A DNA stretch of 57,832 bases from Verrucomicrobia bacterium UBA673 (GTDB lineage: Bacteria; Verrucomicrobiota; Verrucomicrobiia; Limisphaerales; UBA1096), in assembly GCA_002299785.1 (NCBI GenBank), contig DBNL01000070.1, positions 1-57,832 on the forward strand, given 5' to 3'. The position numbers and the translations under genes were made by a program. A model generated the notes under the pieces. It was not told the DNA's origin. It was given only the letters and a program-made list of their open reading frames with translations, and searched no databases. This document shows, piece by piece, positions 8,166-18,083 of the stretch. The stretch's first letter is position 1. Every line of letters begins with the position of its first letter.

Positions 8166-8897
8166 TTGGCAAACGATTCAGCCTCCGATCTCGACTTTGA
8201 TCTGCGCGAGACCAACGCACGCCTCGAGAAGGCGTCCGCCTCCGAGCGTTTGACCTGGGCGTCCGGGCAATTCGGTGATGGGTTGGTATTGTCCTCGAGT
8301 TTTGGTGCTCAAGCGGCGGTGATGCTGCATCTTGCCACGAAAGTGCGACCGGACATACCTGTGATTTTTGTGGATACCGGTTATCTGTTTCCCGAGACCT
8401 ACGAGTTTGCCGAGCGCTTAGCCAAGCGGTTGGAAGTGAAGCTGAAAGTTTACCGTTCCAGTCGAAGCCCTGCGTGGCAGGAGTCGATCGATGGCAAACG
8501 CTGGGAGCAGGGAGTCGAAGGGATCGAAGCCTATAACGCGGAGAACAAAGTCGAGCCGATGAACCGTGCGCTGGACGAGCTGCAGGCCACCGTCTGGCTG
8601 GCAGGCCTGCGTCGGCAGCAAAGTGCGACGCGCGAAAAACTTTCCGTACTCGCCTTGGCGAGGGGCAGGGTGAAGTTGCACCCGATCATCGATTGGACGG
8701 ACAAAAATGTGCACGATTATTTAAAGGCCAACGACCTCCCGTACCATCCTCTTTGGGAGCAGGGCTACATATCCATCGGCGACACACATACCACGCGCCG
8801 TCTCGAGGACGGCATGAGTGAGGAGGAGACGCGCTTTTTCGGACTCAAGCGTGAGTGTGGGTTGCATGAGGGGACGGATACGGACTTCGCCATCTGA
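8166..8897 (+). CDS. cysH: Phosphoadenylyl-sulfate (PAPS) reductase
   Basis: Reduces PAPS to sulfite with thioredoxin in the cytoplasm. The protein has the adenosine-phosphosulfate reductase fold: SSSFGAQ near residue 45, then WTDKNVHDYL and GDTHTTRR, ending with the catalytic ECGLHEG motif (about 230-236). It lacks the paired cysteines that hold the 4Fe-4S cluster in APS reductases, so PAPS is the likely substrate, which fits the cysC gene beside it. I prefer TTG 8166, with GGAAG five bases upstream and the natural start MANDSASD; TTG 8154 is in frame too. Its TGA overlaps the cysC ATG by one base (TGATG). First gene of cysH-cysC-cysD-cysN. Confidence 0.93.
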   Translation: MANDSASDLDFDLRETNARLEKASASERLTWASGQFGDGLVLSSSFGAQAAVMLHLATKVRPDIPVIFVDTGYLFPETYEFAERLAKRLEVKLKVYRSSRSPAWQESIDGKRWEQGVEGIEAYNAENKVEPMNRALDELQATVWLAGLRRQQSATREKLSVLALARGRVKLHPIIDWTDKNVHDYLKANDLPYHPLWEQGYISIGDTHTTRRLEDGMSEEETRFFGLKRECGLHEGTDTDFAI

Positions 8898-9517
8898 TGT
8901 CGTCGCCGGAAAACATTTATCCGACGTTTGGTCGTTTGATTGGCCGCGATTCGAAGGAGACATTGCTGAAGCAGCGCGGGTTGGTGGTTTGGCTGTACGG
9001 CTTGTCCGGCAGCGGCAAGAGTACCTTGGCCATCGCGCTGGAACGGCGCCTCCACGGGGAGGGCGTTTCCACCCAAGTGCTCGACGGCGACAATATACGC
9101 TCTGGCTTGAACCGTAACCTAGGCTTCTCGGATGACGAACGGAAGGAAAACATCCGGCGTATTGCCGAGGTGGCCAAGCTCTTTGCCAACGCCGGCGTGG
9201 TGACGGTTGCGTCGTTCATCTGCCCGCGAAATGAGCTTCGGGCGATGGCCCGCGAGATTATTGGCCAAGAGGATTTCCTCGAGGTGTACGTTGAGTGCAG
9301 TTTTGAAACGTGTGAGCGGCGTGATGTGAAGGGCCTGTACGCCAAAGCCAAGGCCGGTGAGGTGAAGCAATTTACCGGCAGAGATTCAACGTTCGAGCCG
9401 CCCGATCCGCGCCAGGCTGCCGAGCTAATTTTAAACACTGACGAGCAGGGCGAGGAGGAATCTATCGAGCAACTTTACCGGGCTGTGCATCCGCGCGTGG
9501 CACTGCCCAATGCATAG
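8897..9517 (+). CDS. cysC: Adenylyl-sulfate kinase (APS kinase)
   Basis: Phosphorylates APS to PAPS with ATP. Walker A is GLSGSGKS (35-42), followed by the conserved LDGDNIRSGLNRNLGFS segment, a FICPRNELR-like lid region and VKGLYAKAKAGEVKQFTG. Length 206 residues is usual for a stand-alone enzyme; in many bacteria CysC is instead fused to CysN. The start overlaps the cysH stop, and the end overlaps cysD, so translation is coupled. A copy of the dispersed word (TTGGCCAAG, 9261-9269) is read as IGQE. Confidence 0.95.
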   Translation: MSSPENIYPTFGRLIGRDSKETLLKQRGLVVWLYGLSGSGKSTLAIALERRLHGEGVSTQVLDGDNIRSGLNRNLGFSDDERKENIRRIAEVAKLFANAGVVTVASFICPRNELRAMAREIIGQEDFLEVYVECSFETCERRDVKGLYAKAKAGEVKQFTGRDSTFEPPDPRQAAELILNTDEQGEEESIEQLYRAVHPRVALPNA

Positions 9518-9518
9518 A

Positions 9519-10433
9519 ATGAGCGAACACAAAAGCTATCAACTGACCCATTTGGAGCAACTGGAGGCCGAGTCCATCTTCATCATGCGAGAGGTGGCCG
9601 CGCAATTCGGCAAACCGGCGTTGTTATTTTCCGGCGGCAAGGATTCCATCGTGATGGTACGCTTAGCACAGAAGGCTTTTTGGCCTTCCAAGCTGCCGTT
9701 TCCGCTGGTGCACGTGGACACCGGGCACAACTTCGGCGAGACGATTGTGTTCCGCGATCGCTTGGCCAAGGAGGTCGGTGCGAAGTTGATTATTGGCAGC
9801 GTGCAGGAGGAGATTGAGGCCGGCCGGGCTAGGGAGGAGACAGGCCCGAATCCAAGCCGCAACCGACTGCAGATCCCCGCGCTGCTCAACACCATCGAGC
9901 AGCACAAGTTCGATGCCTGCCTCGGCGGCGCACGGCGCGATGAGGAAAAGGCGCGCGCGAAGGAGCGCTTCTTCTCCCACCGTGATTCGTTCGGCCAGTG
10001 GGACCCGAAGAACCAGCGGCCCGAGTTGTGGAACCTTTTCAACGGCCGGATGGACTTTGGCGAGCACTTCCGCATTTTCCCGATCAGCAACTGGACAGAG
10101 ATGGATGTGTGGCAGTACATCAAGATGGAGGACATCTCGCTGCCGAGCATCTACTTTTCGCATGAGCGCGAGTTCGTCCGGCGCGACGGTGTACTGCTTG
10201 GCCGATGTGAGCACATCACGTTGCTCGACGGCGAGCAGTGGGAGTCCGCCAACGTGCGCTGCCGCACCGTCGGCGACATGACCTGCACCGGCATGGTCGA
10301 GAGTATCGCCAACAACGTGGACGACATCATCGAGGAAGTCGCCGCCGCGCGCCAAACCGAGCGAGGCGGCCGCGCCGACGACAAGCGCGGTGAGACAGCA
10401 ATGGAAGACCGGAAGAAAGAAGGGTATTTTTAG
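9519..10433 (+). CDS. cysD: Sulfate adenylyltransferase subunit 2
   Basis: Catalytic ATP-pyrophosphatase subunit of ATP sulfurylase, which makes APS from ATP and sulfate together with the GTPase CysN. The PP-loop SGGKDS is at residues 38-43, and VDTGHNF, GGARRDEEKARAKERFFS and the long C-terminal GRCEHITLLDGE segment are all conserved. ATG 9519 (MSEHKSY) is preferred over ATG 9510, since the former matches the family N-terminus. The last 30 residues are charged and end in KKEGYF, the usual CysD C-terminus. It lies 5 bp before cysN. CTTGGCCAAG at 9771-9780 is a copy of the dispersed palindrome, read as LAKE. Confidence 0.96.
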   Translation: MSEHKSYQLTHLEQLEAESIFIMREVAAQFGKPALLFSGGKDSIVMVRLAQKAFWPSKLPFPLVHVDTGHNFGETIVFRDRLAKEVGAKLIIGSVQEEIEAGRAREETGPNPSRNRLQIPALLNTIEQHKFDACLGGARRDEEKARAKERFFSHRDSFGQWDPKNQRPELWNLFNGRMDFGEHFRIFPISNWTEMDVWQYIKMEDISLPSIYFSHEREFVRRDGVLLGRCEHITLLDGEQWESANVRCRTVGDMTCTGMVESIANNVDDIIEEVAAARQTERGGRADDKRGETAMEDRKKEGYF

Positions 10434-10438
10434 TTTTA

Positions 10439-11716
10439 ATGAGTGCCGAAACGAAGGGCTATTTAGACATGGATCTGCTGCGACTCACAACCGCGGGCAG
10501 TGTGGATGACGGCAAAAGCACGCTCATAGGGCGGTTACTCTATGACTGTAAGTCGATCTTCGAGGACCAGTGGGAGTCGATTGAGCAGTCGAGCAAGCAA
10601 CGCGGCGATGAGAATGTGAACCTTGCGCTGCTCACCGACGGATTGCGCGCCGAGCGCGAGCAGGGTATCACGATTGATGTGGCATATCGTTATTTCGCCA
10701 CGCCCAAGCGTAAGTTCATTATTGCCGACACGCCCGGCCACATCCAGTACACGCGCAATATGGTCACCGGCGCGTCTACGGCGAATCTGGCGATCATCCT
10801 CATCGACGCTCGTCACGGCGTCATCGAGCAGACCTGCCGCCACTCGTTCATCGCCAGCCTACTGCAAATCCAGCACATAATCGTCTGCGTTAACAAGATG
10901 GATCTCGTCGATTGGAGTGAGGACCGCTTCAACGAGATCGTTGGCCAGTACAAGGAATTCGCTTCGCGCCTTGAGGTGCCGCACATCGACTTCATCCCCA
11001 TCAGCGCATTGTTGGGCGACAACGTCGTGGAGCGTTCTTTGAACATGGACTGGTACCAGGGCAGCCCGCTGCTTTACACGCTTGAGACGATGTACATCGG
11101 CAACGAGCATAACCACGTGGACGCGCGGTTACCGGTGCAGTGGGTTATTCGGCCGCATAGCGAAGAGTGGCACGACTTCCGCGGCTACGCCGGGCGCGTG
11201 GCCGGGGGCGTATTCAAGCCGGGCGATAAGGTGACCGTGATGCCAAGCGGCTTCCAGTCGCACATTAAGGGCATCCACGACATCCACGGCGACGTGCCGA
11301 AAGCCTTCGCCCCAATGTCCGTGACGGTGACCCTCGAAGACGAGATCGACATCAGTCGCGGAGACATGATCGTCAAGCAAAACAATCCGCCGCAAAGCAG
11401 CCAGCAAATTGAGGCAATGATTTGCTGGTTCAGTTCAGAAGCCCAACTGCAGGAACGCGGCCGTTACACTTTGCGCCACACCACCAGTGAGGTGAAATGC
11501 CTTGTGAAGGAACTGAACTACAAGATAGACATCAACACACTGCACAAGCTGAAGGAGGACCGTGAGGTTCGCCTTAACGACATCGCCCGCGTCTCGCTGC
11601 AGACCAGCGCCCCGCTGCACTTCGATCGCTACCGCCGCAACCGAGCAACAGGCAGCTTCATCCTCATCGACGAGCAGACGAACAACACCGTCGCTGCCGG
11701 GATGATTGTGGGATAA
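10439..11716 (+). CDS. cysN: Sulfate adenylyltransferase subunit 1 (GTPase)
   Basis: GTPase that activates CysD in ATP sulfurylase. EF-Tu-like G domain with G1 GSVDDGKS (20-27), G3 DTPGH (97-101) and G4 NKMD (152-155), followed by two beta-barrel domains. Length 425 residues, with no fused APS kinase domain, agreeing with the separate cysC. Last gene of the cys operon; a hairpin terminator begins 7 bp after the stop. No sulfite reductase gene is seen in the window, so the pathway must be completed elsewhere. Confidence 0.95.
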   Translation: MSAETKGYLDMDLLRLTTAGSVDDGKSTLIGRLLYDCKSIFEDQWESIEQSSKQRGDENVNLALLTDGLRAEREQGITIDVAYRYFATPKRKFIIADTPGHIQYTRNMVTGASTANLAIILIDARHGVIEQTCRHSFIASLLQIQHIIVCVNKMDLVDWSEDRFNEIVGQYKEFASRLEVPHIDFIPISALLGDNVVERSLNMDWYQGSPLLYTLETMYIGNEHNHVDARLPVQWVIRPHSEEWHDFRGYAGRVAGGVFKPGDKVTVMPSGFQSHIKGIHDIHGDVPKAFAPMSVTVTLEDEIDISRGDMIVKQNNPPQSSQQIEAMICWFSSEAQLQERGRYTLRHTTSEVKCLVKELNYKIDINTLHKLKEDREVRLNDIARVSLQTSAPLHFDRYRRNRATGSFILIDEQTNNTVAAGMIVG

Positions 11717-11750
11717 AAAAAAGCGACGTATTTATTACGTCGCCTTGGCT
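11714..11750. terminator. Bidirectional intrinsic terminator between cysN and the peroxiredoxin gene
   Basis: A perfect 8-bp stem, GCGACGTA (11723-11730) and TACGTCGC (11736-11743), with a 5-nt loop. On the minus strand it is followed by eight or more U residues (A-run at 11714-11722), so it is a strong terminator for the peroxiredoxin transcript. On the plus strand only a weak U-rich stretch follows, enough for partial termination of the cys operon. Confidence 0.85.
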
Positions 11751-11767
11751 TTAAAACCTTTCGAGAG

Positions 11768-12403
11768 CTAACTGTTGAGAGCTTCGTAAACCTTGCCGAC
11801 CATTGCTTCGTTGGGGGTGAGGGTTTTTTGGCCGGGTGACCATTTGGCCGGGCAAGCTTCGGCCGGATGGGCTAAGCAGTGCACGTTAGCTTCGACGATG
11901 CGAGACAACTCTTCCATGTTGCGGCCCACGTTGTAGTAGTTCACTTGACTGCTCACCAGTTTACTTTCCGGGTTTATGATGAACGTTCCACGCAAGGCCA
12001 AGCCGGTGTTCTCGTCGTAGACTCCGAACAGGCTCGAGACTTCCCCGGTGGGGTCAGCACCCATGGTATACTTGACATCGGCCATCAATTTCTCCGATTG
12101 GCACCAGGCGAGATGGCTGAATTTCGTATCGGTGGATACCGAGATGATCTTGGCCCCCAATTCGGTGAGTTTGGCATCCTGAGCGGCCAAGTCAGCCAAC
12201 TCAGTGGGGCAAACAAAGGTGAAATCAGCCGGGTAAAAAACAAGAACCGTCCACTTGCCATCATGTCTCAGTTCGGACAATTTGACTTCACCAAATGAGC
12301 CGCTGCTTGGCTCGTAGGTTTCCATCGTAAATTCCGGCGTTTCCTGACCCACGGCGATCGGGGTGGGATCACTGTAAAGGCCAGTGTTAAATTCGTCTGC
12401 CAT
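11768..12403 (-). CDS. Peroxiredoxin, AhpC type (typical 2-Cys)
   Basis: Thiol peroxidase of 211 residues that reduces H2O2 and organic hydroperoxides in the cytoplasm. The peroxidatic cysteine is in FYPADFTFVCPTEL (Cys65) and the resolving cysteine is in AEACPAKW (about Cys184), the 2-Cys AhpC pattern. No AhpF-like reductase is adjacent, so thioredoxin or another reductase must recycle it. It lies 15 bp after the GAPDH gene in the same direction and is probably co-transcribed from the promoter at 13496-13523, ending at the strong terminator at 11714-11743. Confidence 0.93.
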   Translation of the reverse strand: MADEFNTGLYSDPTPIAVGQETPEFTMETYEPSSGSFGEVKLSELRHDGKWTVLVFYPADFTFVCPTELADLAAQDAKLTELGAKIISVSTDTKFSHLAWCQSEKLMADVKYTMGADPTGEVSSLFGVYDENTGLALRGTFIINPESKLVSSQVNYYNVGRNMEELSRIVEANVHCLAHPAEACPAKWSPGQKTLTPNEAMVGKVYEALNS

Positions 12404-12418
12404 TTTGTTTGCCTAAAC

Positions 12419-13447
<1,029 letters not shown>

Positions 13448-13495
13448 AGTTAAAAAGAAAAAGTCACTTTTCGAGTCCCGGAAATCGGGTCGCGT

Positions 13496-13523
13496 ATTGT
13501 ACCGGCGTTTGACCCTACGTCAA
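13496..13523 (-). promoter_or_regulatory. Sigma-70-like promoter of the gap-peroxiredoxin unit
   Basis: Read on the minus strand: -35 TTGACG (13518-13523), a 16-bp spacer, then -10 TACAAT (13496-13501). Both boxes are near consensus, and the gap ATG lies about 48 bp downstream. The leader has no clear Shine-Dalgarno sequence. Confidence 0.7.
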
Positions 13524-13563
13524 TTGGTTTTTTGTCTTGAGTGGACGGCTTGGCTAATCGAGG

Positions 13564-14214
13564 TCAGCGATAACGACGTTTTAGCCCCTTGATTGCTCGG
13601 AGTTCAGGCACATCGGTGAAGCGCAGGCGAAAGAGTCCCAGAAGTTGGTAATGCCGGTCGTAGGCGCCTCCCAGCAATGAGCCGGATGAAAAAATATGTT
13701 CGCGAGTGTCGGAATGGTAGGCCACCAGGGCCATTGTGGTCACTGAGACGTTATTTTCTTTTTTGAATAACGCTAACTCTGGCAAGGCGACCGGTGCGCC
13801 GGTGACCGGGTTGGGCAGCGCCTGATCCTCCGCAATACCAGCGGTCACAGTGGCGCTGTCCAGCGAATTGGCTCCGCTCCGCACCTCGACCACTATTTGT
13901 GCCAGAGAAACGTCATCGACCAAAAGTACGCCGTTGGAGAAAAGCAGGTCGCGCAGTGAGCCGATTAGGAATTCCTGGTCAAGCGCTTTCAGATAGGAGG
14001 TCGAGAGGTAAACTTTGAAACCTTTCAAACGACCAATGGCTTCCATGTCCAGTTCGGAAAGAGCCCGGGCTATGGCGGTGCTGAGCAGTAATTGCTCTCC
14101 GACACTTCGCGCAGGTTCGGTCATCCGCTGTTTGTTGACACAGCCCGACGCTAAGCCGGCGAGTAATGCCAGCGAAAGTGTGTGCGGCTGTGTGAGTATC
14201 CGTATGATTCGCAT
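13564..14214 (-). CDS. Putative lipoprotein, DUF6655-like
   Basis: 216 residues with a lipoprotein signal: hydrophobic stretch LSLALLAGLASGC with Cys25 as the lipidation site. The mature part begins with a PARSVGEQLLLSTAIARAL segment that resembles what I recall of DUF6655, a family of predicted lipoproteins; this match is from memory. The rest is a mixed alpha/beta domain without catalytic motifs. Asp is absent at +2 (Val), so outer-membrane location is likely if the E. coli rule holds. It follows aroQ by 7 bp, suggesting co-transcription. Function unknown. Confidence 0.75.
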   Translation of the reverse strand: MRIIRILTQPHTLSLALLAGLASGCVNKQRMTEPARSVGEQLLLSTAIARALSELDMEAIGRLKGFKVYLSTSYLKALDQEFLIGSLRDLLFSNGVLLVDDVSLAQIVVEVRSGANSLDSATVTAGIAEDQALPNPVTGAPVALPELALFKKENNVSVTTMALVAYHSDTREHIFSSGSLLGGAYDRHYQLLGLFRLRFTDVPELRAIKGLKRRYR

Positions 14215-14221
14215 TAAAGAG

Positions 14222-14662
14222 TCAGTCGTTGGCCTTGTTGTGCAAGATCGCCGCCTCGAGGCCGAGGATGTATGACCCCGCCCCGAAGCCGTTAATGCTG
14301 CCGATGCAGGTCTGGGCGATGATCGATTTTTGCCGGTACGACTCGCGGGCGTGGATGTTGGTAAGGTGTATCTCGATCGCCATCACGCCTGCACCGGCGA
14401 TGGCGTCCTTGAGCGCGATACTCGTGTGTGTGTAAGCCGCAGCGTTGAGGATTACGTAGTCGTAGTCTCCGACCGACTGCTGCACCTGCGTCACCAGTTC
14501 GCCCTCGAGGTTGGATTGGTGAAACACCACCTCGACGCCATGCCGCTGGCCATGTTCACGAACCATATCCTCAATATCCGACAGCTTCATGCTGCCGTAA
14601 ATCTCCGGCTCGCGTTGGCCCAGAAGATTTAGGTTGGGGCCGTTGAGGAACAGTACCTTCAT
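14222..14662 (-). CDS. aroQ: 3-dehydroquinate dehydratase, type II
   Basis: Third step of the shikimate pathway: 3-dehydroquinate to 3-dehydroshikimate. Family motifs in order are NGPNLNLLGQREPEIYG with the catalytic Tyr, HQSNLEGELV, INAAAYTHTSIAL and EIHLTNIHARE. Length 146 residues is normal for this dodecameric enzyme. ATG 14662 (MKVLFLNG) is chosen because the upstream in-frame ATG at 14680 would overlap the preceding gene and adds residues absent from homologues. It lies just after the O-antigen-ligase-like gene and before the lipoprotein gene. Confidence 0.95.
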   Translation of the reverse strand: MKVLFLNGPNLNLLGQREPEIYGSMKLSDIEDMVREHGQRHGVEVVFHQSNLEGELVTQVQQSVGDYDYVILNAAAYTHTSIALKDAIAGAGVMAIEIHLTNIHARESYRQKSIIAQTCIGSINGFGAGSYILGLEAAILHNKAND

Positions 14663-14676
14663 GTACCCACCGATTA

Positions 14677-16116
14677 TCATTCAGGTGCCACACTTTTGTC
14701 GAACCAATTTATAGGCGAGGCCAGCAGCCAGCCTAGCATCAGCCAAGCAGGCCAAGCCAGCGCAGGGATGTACAGCCCGAACTCAACGAACCCCTGCAGC
14801 GCCCATGCCAGCAGTCCAAGCCGCACGGCGATCAGCACCGGATCGTCTAACCGCCTCCGGGCGAGCACCCACGCCGCTCCACCGATGAACGCCGCGTAAA
14901 GCATAAACCCCGGCCATCCGGAGTCGCTTGCCTGCTGTAGATAGTCGTTGTGCGTCAGTCGTGTCGGCTCGGCCCCGGGCGCACGATGCCGCTTGTACGC
15001 GAGTTGGAATGTCCCCGGCCCGGTGCCCAACAGAGGCTTCTCCATCGCCGTTTGCACAGCGGCACGCCAGTAGCCAAATCGCGCCCCGACACTCGTCGCC
15101 CCGCGGTCAAAGTAGTCGGCGTACTTCACTGCGAACCCGGCCAAGCCCAGCATCATCGCCGCGCAGGCCAAACCCAGCTTCAGCTTTTTCGGCACTTGCA
15201 AATGCAGAAACCAGGCGCCGAGCAGCGTGATTGCAATCAGCCAGCCCGCTTTCGAGCCGGACCAATACAGGCAGGCTAAGCCGACCGCCGCCAAGCCAAT
15301 CGCGATCGCGGCGCGGGGTATTCTCCAGCGCCCTTGGCCAATCAGCAGTGCGAGCGACACCGGCAGCAGCAGCAGGATTAATCCGGCCAATGCGTTCGGG
15401 TAAAACATGCGCCCGTAAAGCCGCGAGCTGTACATGCGCTTGACCAACTCAATCGGAAGCTGACGTACTTTGGCCGCCGTTCCGGGCGGCAAGGCGGCGA
15501 TCTGTTTTTCGATTTTCGGTGGGATGGTATTCCCCGCGTCACGTGCCTTGGGCGCCAGCGTTGCCGGGTCAAGTTTGCCGGACTCGATTTGTTCGATGAT
15601 GTTGTTGCGCGTTTGCTCAAGGCCGCCGAACTTCTCGATGCGGGCATCCGCGAGGTTCAGCATCAAGCCAAGCGTCGCCCCCCAAAGCGCCAGCTTGGCC
15701 TGGCGCATCTGGCCCAGTACGAACAGCCCCAGATAAAACGCCGCGAGGCACGAGGCAAAATGGATCACTGTTGCTTGCGACATCGCTTGGTTTTCCGACT
15801 GCAAAAACGACAGCAACTGCCACCCCAGCCAGGCGGCAGGCAGCCATACGATCCATTTGGGCACTCCCGCCGGTAAACCCAGCTTTGGATTGGCCAACCG
15901 TGAAAAACCGAGAACGCACGCCAGCCCAAGCACGGCTAGGATGCCTAGGTACGGGAGGACGTTCGACGGGCTTTCGCCACCCAAAATCACGCTCTTGGGC
16001 GGGTGCAGATAATCGAGAATGACAGGGTTGCCGAAGAGGAATAGAGCGGTGAAAAGCCAGACGCCGGTGAGGATCAAAAAGACGCGATCCTTTTGCCCTG
16101 GAGTGTCAGCGAGCAT
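14677..16116 (-). CDS. O-antigen ligase / Wzy-like polytopic membrane protein
   Basis: 479-residue inner-membrane protein with about ten to twelve predicted helices, starting with GVWLFTALFLFGN. The best family evidence is in the C-terminal half: GTGPGTFQLAYKRHR followed by THNDYLQQASDSGWPGFMLY, the large-loop signature of the O-antigen ligase (Wzy_C/WaaL) superfamily. A loop of about 70 residues (around 165-235) is proline- and lysine-rich. It probably ligates or polymerises a surface glycan, but a bicarbonate-transporter-like or other ligase role cannot be excluded. Nine bp downstream of the holB gene and probably co-transcribed. Confidence 0.8.
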   Translation of the reverse strand: MLADTPGQKDRVFLILTGVWLFTALFLFGNPVILDYLHPPKSVILGGESPSNVLPYLGILAVLGLACVLGFSRLANPKLGLPAGVPKWIVWLPAAWLGWQLLSFLQSENQAMSQATVIHFASCLAAFYLGLFVLGQMRQAKLALWGATLGLMLNLADARIEKFGGLEQTRNNIIEQIESGKLDPATLAPKARDAGNTIPPKIEKQIAALPPGTAAKVRQLPIELVKRMYSSRLYGRMFYPNALAGLILLLLPVSLALLIGQGRWRIPRAAIAIGLAAVGLACLYWSGSKAGWLIAITLLGAWFLHLQVPKKLKLGLACAAMMLGLAGFAVKYADYFDRGATSVGARFGYWRAAVQTAMEKPLLGTGPGTFQLAYKRHRAPGAEPTRLTHNDYLQQASDSGWPGFMLYAAFIGGAAWVLARRRLDDPVLIAVRLGLLAWALQGFVEFGLYIPALAWPAWLMLGWLLASPINWFDKSVAPE

Positions 16117-16125
16117 CGGGGCCGG

Positions 16126-17193
16126 TCAGAGTTTGAGCTTGAGCAGGCCAACCTCGAGCGCGAGCGCCTCCTGCACGTTGGTCGTCTCGAGCAGTCGCTG
16201 CGTCGCCTCGATCGATTGCAGGTTCTCTAGCGCCTGCCCGGGGGTCAGCCGCTTGCCGACGGTCTCCGAGGTGTCAGCCCAATCCTGAAAATGCAGCAGC
16301 TCCCGGCATTGCCGGAGCGCGGCCAGCCACACGTCGCGTAACCACCATTGTAGCCCGGCGAGAAACTGCCCGCGCTGTCGTCGGTACTCGGCCTCAATTG
16401 AGGCCTTGAGTTCCTCCTGCAATTTCTCCCGGAGCGCCGGCTCGATGTCGGCGTACCGGTTCAGCGGCGACGCCTCCTCCTGGATTTTCTGGATGGTGTC
16501 TCGCTTGGCTGCCAAGTGTTCCATCAGGTTGCCGAGTAAACGATAGCGCCCCATCAGCCCCGCATCGGCCTCGGCGTTCATGCCGACAAACGACTTTAGC
16601 CAAGCCGCGTCGTTGTCCTCGAGTTGAACGTCGGCTTCTCCCCCGAAGTTCACCCGCATGCAACGGGAGCGAACCGTCTCTCCGAGTCGATCCGGGTGAA
16701 CAGTCAACAGGATGAACACCGTCCGTTCCGGCGGCTCTTCCAGCGTCTTGAGGAAGGCGTTGAACGTGGGGCCGGGCATGCGGTCGGCGCCGGTGATGAT
16801 CGCCACCTTATAGCGTCCCTCGGTTGGCTTGAGCGACACCTTACGGGTGAGATTCCGGATTTGATCGATACTGATAATGCGCGATTTTTTCTCCGGCCGG
16901 ACAAAGTCGAGATCGGGGAAGTTGCCTGAATCGACCTTGCGGCACGGGATGCAGCCGCCGCAGGTTTCGAGTGGGATGCCGGTTTCACCGGTCGCTGGCG
17001 GCGACTGGCAGTTAAGCGTCCGCGCCAGCCCGGTCGCGTATCCCTCGAGCGCCTCGATTGTGCCGCCAACGAACAAATACGCGTGGCCAAGCCGGCCGTT
17101 GGCCAGGCTGCGCCGGAGTAACTTGGTGGCGTGGCTGGCGGTCGTTTGAGATGCGTCGGGCACGGGCGTTTTATACGGCCTGCGCTTGGGCAA
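16126..17193 (-). CDS. holB: DNA polymerase III delta-prime subunit (clamp-loader AAA+ protein)
   Basis: Part of the clamp loader that places the beta clamp on DNA. It has NGRLGHAYLFVG at the N-terminus, a four-Cys zinc module (one Cys in RTLNCQ, then CGGCIPC), the delta-prime segment ISIDQIRNLTRK, KVAIITGADRM and FLKTLEEPPERTVFILLT with SRC. The P-loop is replaced by VGGTIEALEGYA, so it likely does not hydrolyse ATP, as in E. coli delta-prime. The start is uncertain: TTG 17193 or GTG 17163, neither with a good ribosome site. The C-terminal third is divergent. Confidence 0.85.
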   Translation of the reverse strand: MPKRRPYKTPVPDASQTTASHATKLLRRSLANGRLGHAYLFVGGTIEALEGYATGLARTLNCQSPPATGETGIPLETCGGCIPCRKVDSGNFPDLDFVRPEKKSRIISIDQIRNLTRKVSLKPTEGRYKVAIITGADRMPGPTFNAFLKTLEEPPERTVFILLTVHPDRLGETVRSRCMRVNFGGEADVQLEDNDAAWLKSFVGMNAEADAGLMGRYRLLGNLMEHLAAKRDTIQKIQEEASPLNRYADIEPALREKLQEELKASIEAEYRRQRGQFLAGLQWWLRDVWLAALRQCRELLHFQDWADTSETVGKRLTPGQALENLQSIEATQRLLETTNVQEALALEVGLLKLKL

Positions 17194-17276
17194 GGCGATT
17201 CTGTAATTCGTTTTTGAGCCGCTTTGCCAAGCGCGTTTCTTGCCTAGGCAGCGCTAGCTTGGCATGATGCCTGGGC

Positions 17277-18071
17277 ATGAATCGGATTGAAGAACGGTTT
17301 CAACGCCTCAGGCAGGAGGGGCAAAAGGGATTTGTGGTTTACATAGGCGCGGGGGACCCCGATCTCGACGCGACGCATGACCTGGCGCTGGCGTTCGACG
17401 ATATCGGCGTGGACGTGCTGGAACTCGGCGTGCCGTTCAGCGATCCGCTGGCCGATGGCTTGGTCAACCAACTCGCGGCGCAGCGCGGGCTCGACTCTGG
17501 CACCACGCTGGGGAAATTACTGCAGACCGTTTCACGACTCCGCGAGTCGTCTGGAATTCCGATCGTCCTTTACGTCTATTTCAACCTGCTGCACAAGTGG
17601 GGACTCGCCGAGTTCGTGCAGGCCGCCGCCGCCGCGGGAGTCGATGGGTTGCTGGTGCTCGATCTTCCGCCGGAAGAGTCGGGGGATTACGAGTCGCTCA
17701 TGGCTGCCTCTGGCCTGTGCCCGATCTATCTCGTCGCGCCGACCACGCCGCCGGATCGGGTAGAATTGATCGTCAAGCGCGGTAAAGGTTTTATTTATTA
17801 CGTGTCGCGCGAGGGCGTCACCGGCATGCAGCAAACCGTCTCCGACACGATCGGGCCGATGACCCGAATTATTCGACAGCACACCGACATCCCGATTGCC
17901 GTCGGCTTTGGCATCTCGAACCCGGAACAAGCTGCCGAGGTCGCGCGGAACGCCGAGGCCGTTGTCGTCGGTAGCGCGATCGTCAACCAAATCGCCGCCA
18001 AGGGCCGTGCCACCGACCTCGTATCAACAGTCAAGACCTTCACGGCAAACCTCATCAACGGCATCCGCTGA
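17277..18071 (+). CDS. trpA: Tryptophan synthase alpha subunit
   Basis: Cleaves indole-3-glycerol phosphate to indole and glyceraldehyde-3-phosphate. The catalytic residues Glu49 (in VLELGVPFSDPLADG) and Asp60 fall at the same numbers as in the enteric enzyme, and the phosphate-binding GFGIS and GSAIV loops are present. Length 264 residues is normal. The partner gene trpB is not adjacent, which is unusual. The upstream spacer of 83 bp to the divergent holB holds the palindrome GGCATGATGCC just before the ATG. It is followed by manC after 12 bp. Confidence 0.95.
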   Translation: MNRIEERFQRLRQEGQKGFVVYIGAGDPDLDATHDLALAFDDIGVDVLELGVPFSDPLADGLVNQLAAQRGLDSGTTLGKLLQTVSRLRESSGIPIVLYVYFNLLHKWGLAEFVQAAAAAGVDGLLVLDLPPEESGDYESLMAASGLCPIYLVAPTTPPDRVELIVKRGKGFIYYVSREGVTGMQQTVSDTIGPMTRIIRQHTDIPIAVGFGISNPEQAAEVARNAEAVVVGSAIVNQIAAKGRATDLVSTVKTFTANLINGIR

Positions 18072-18083
18072 TTTATCCAGTAA